Assembly: GCF_028657945.1 (NCBI RefSeq)
Contig: NZ_CP059693.1
Coordinates: forward strand, 3,162,001-3,226,000
Direction: 5' to 3'
Length of the DNA stretch: 64,000 nucleotides
Origin: Thalassomonas haliotis
Lineage (GTDB): Bacteria; Pseudomonadota; Gammaproteobacteria; Enterobacterales; Alteromonadaceae
Both the position numbers and the translations under genes were made by a program. Under the pieces are notes generated by a model, which saw only the letters and a program-made list of their open reading frames with translations, searched no databases and was not told where the DNA came from. Each line of letters starts with the position of its first letter. The stretch's first letter is position 1. Shown here one piece after another: positions 63,916 to 64,000 of the stretch.

Positions 63916-64000
63916 ATGACGGAAGATAACGCTAGTAGCATAAATAAAAATAGCAACACAGAGGCAGAAATAGCTGAAAATGAACTAAGCGAATTAGAAG
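63916..64000 (+). CDS. Candidate RiPP precursor D (cut by window end)
   Basis: The ATG at 63916 has AGGA ten bases upstream and opens a frame that runs to the window end (28 full codons). The visible part is polar and acidic: MTEDNASSINKNSNTEAEIA, then ENELSELE. This resembles the acidic leader of precursor B, in which D-D-L-E-E comes just before VAGG, so a double-glycine core may follow. It is divergent from the export operon. Its identity as a precursor is inferred from leader style and place; the core is not visible. Confidence 0.6.
   Translation, partial: MTEDNASSINKNSNTEAEIAENELSELE

Overview
The window looks like a chromosomal stretch of a marine gammaproteobacterium, most plausibly a Colwelliaceae/Thalassomonas-type genome. 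This is inferred from gene families and style only: a Deg protease, an OsmC-YcaO fusion, SCO proteins, a VgrG/DUF2169/DUF3540/DUF4150 type VI set, and radical SAM peptide maturases. No rRNA, tRNA or CRISPR array was seen.

Left arm, about 1-22.6 kb: an accessory sugar and small-molecule modification region. Five glycosyltransferases of several families (one cut by the window edge, one GT25-like) are mixed with two ATP-grasp ligases, a sulfotransferase-like protein, three Fe(II)/2-oxoglutarate dioxygenases (two PhyH-like, one TauD-like), two methyltransferase-like proteins, a YdjC-type deacetylase and a lone ABC six-helix membrane domain. No flippase or polymerase is visible, so this is not a standard O-antigen locus. 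Within it lies a leftward run of two SCO thioredoxin-like proteins, a cytochrome c fused to a periplasmic binding protein, and the deacetylase. Two decayed genes (a FosA-like VOC protein and an NTF2-like secreted protein) sit at 5.4 and 6.3 kb.

Middle, 22.9-30.3 kb: envelope and stress genes (Deg protease, tandem Usp, 5'-nucleotidase lipoprotein), then a solitary tyrosine recombinase flanked by strong inverted repeats and about 1 kb of non-coding DNA.

30.5-43.7 kb: a type VI secretion tip island on the minus strand (VgrG, DUF2169-pentapeptide fusion, pentapeptide protein, DUF3540, DUF4150). The VgrG carries about 24 decapeptide repeats near its C-terminus. Around it lie unrecognised small proteins, a helical-repeat/GNAT protein and a flavin reductase gene broken by one in-frame TAG. 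44.0-47.6 kb holds a secreted PhoD-like phosphatase with fibronectin type II-like modules, a GFA protein and a probable outer-membrane protein.

Right arm, 48.2-64.0 kb: an OsmC-YcaO gene and then a large ribosomally made peptide (RiPP) locus. It has four radical SAM proteins (three with full SPASM domains, one with a degenerate one), a signal-peptide-bearing S41 protease, an ABC exporter with an intact C39 peptidase domain, and an HlyD adaptor. I find up to four candidate precursor genes: 50745-50915 and 56340-56507 (both with a VAGG leader end), 58386-58550 (coupled to the fourth radical SAM gene) and 63916 onward (divergent, cut by the window end). A GlxA/AraC-type regulator lies between the first precursor and the maturases. 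The likely scheme is ribosomal synthesis, radical SAM crosslinking, leader removal by C39 during export, and further processing by the S41 protease. The products are unknown, and this is the best candidate in the window for an undescribed system.
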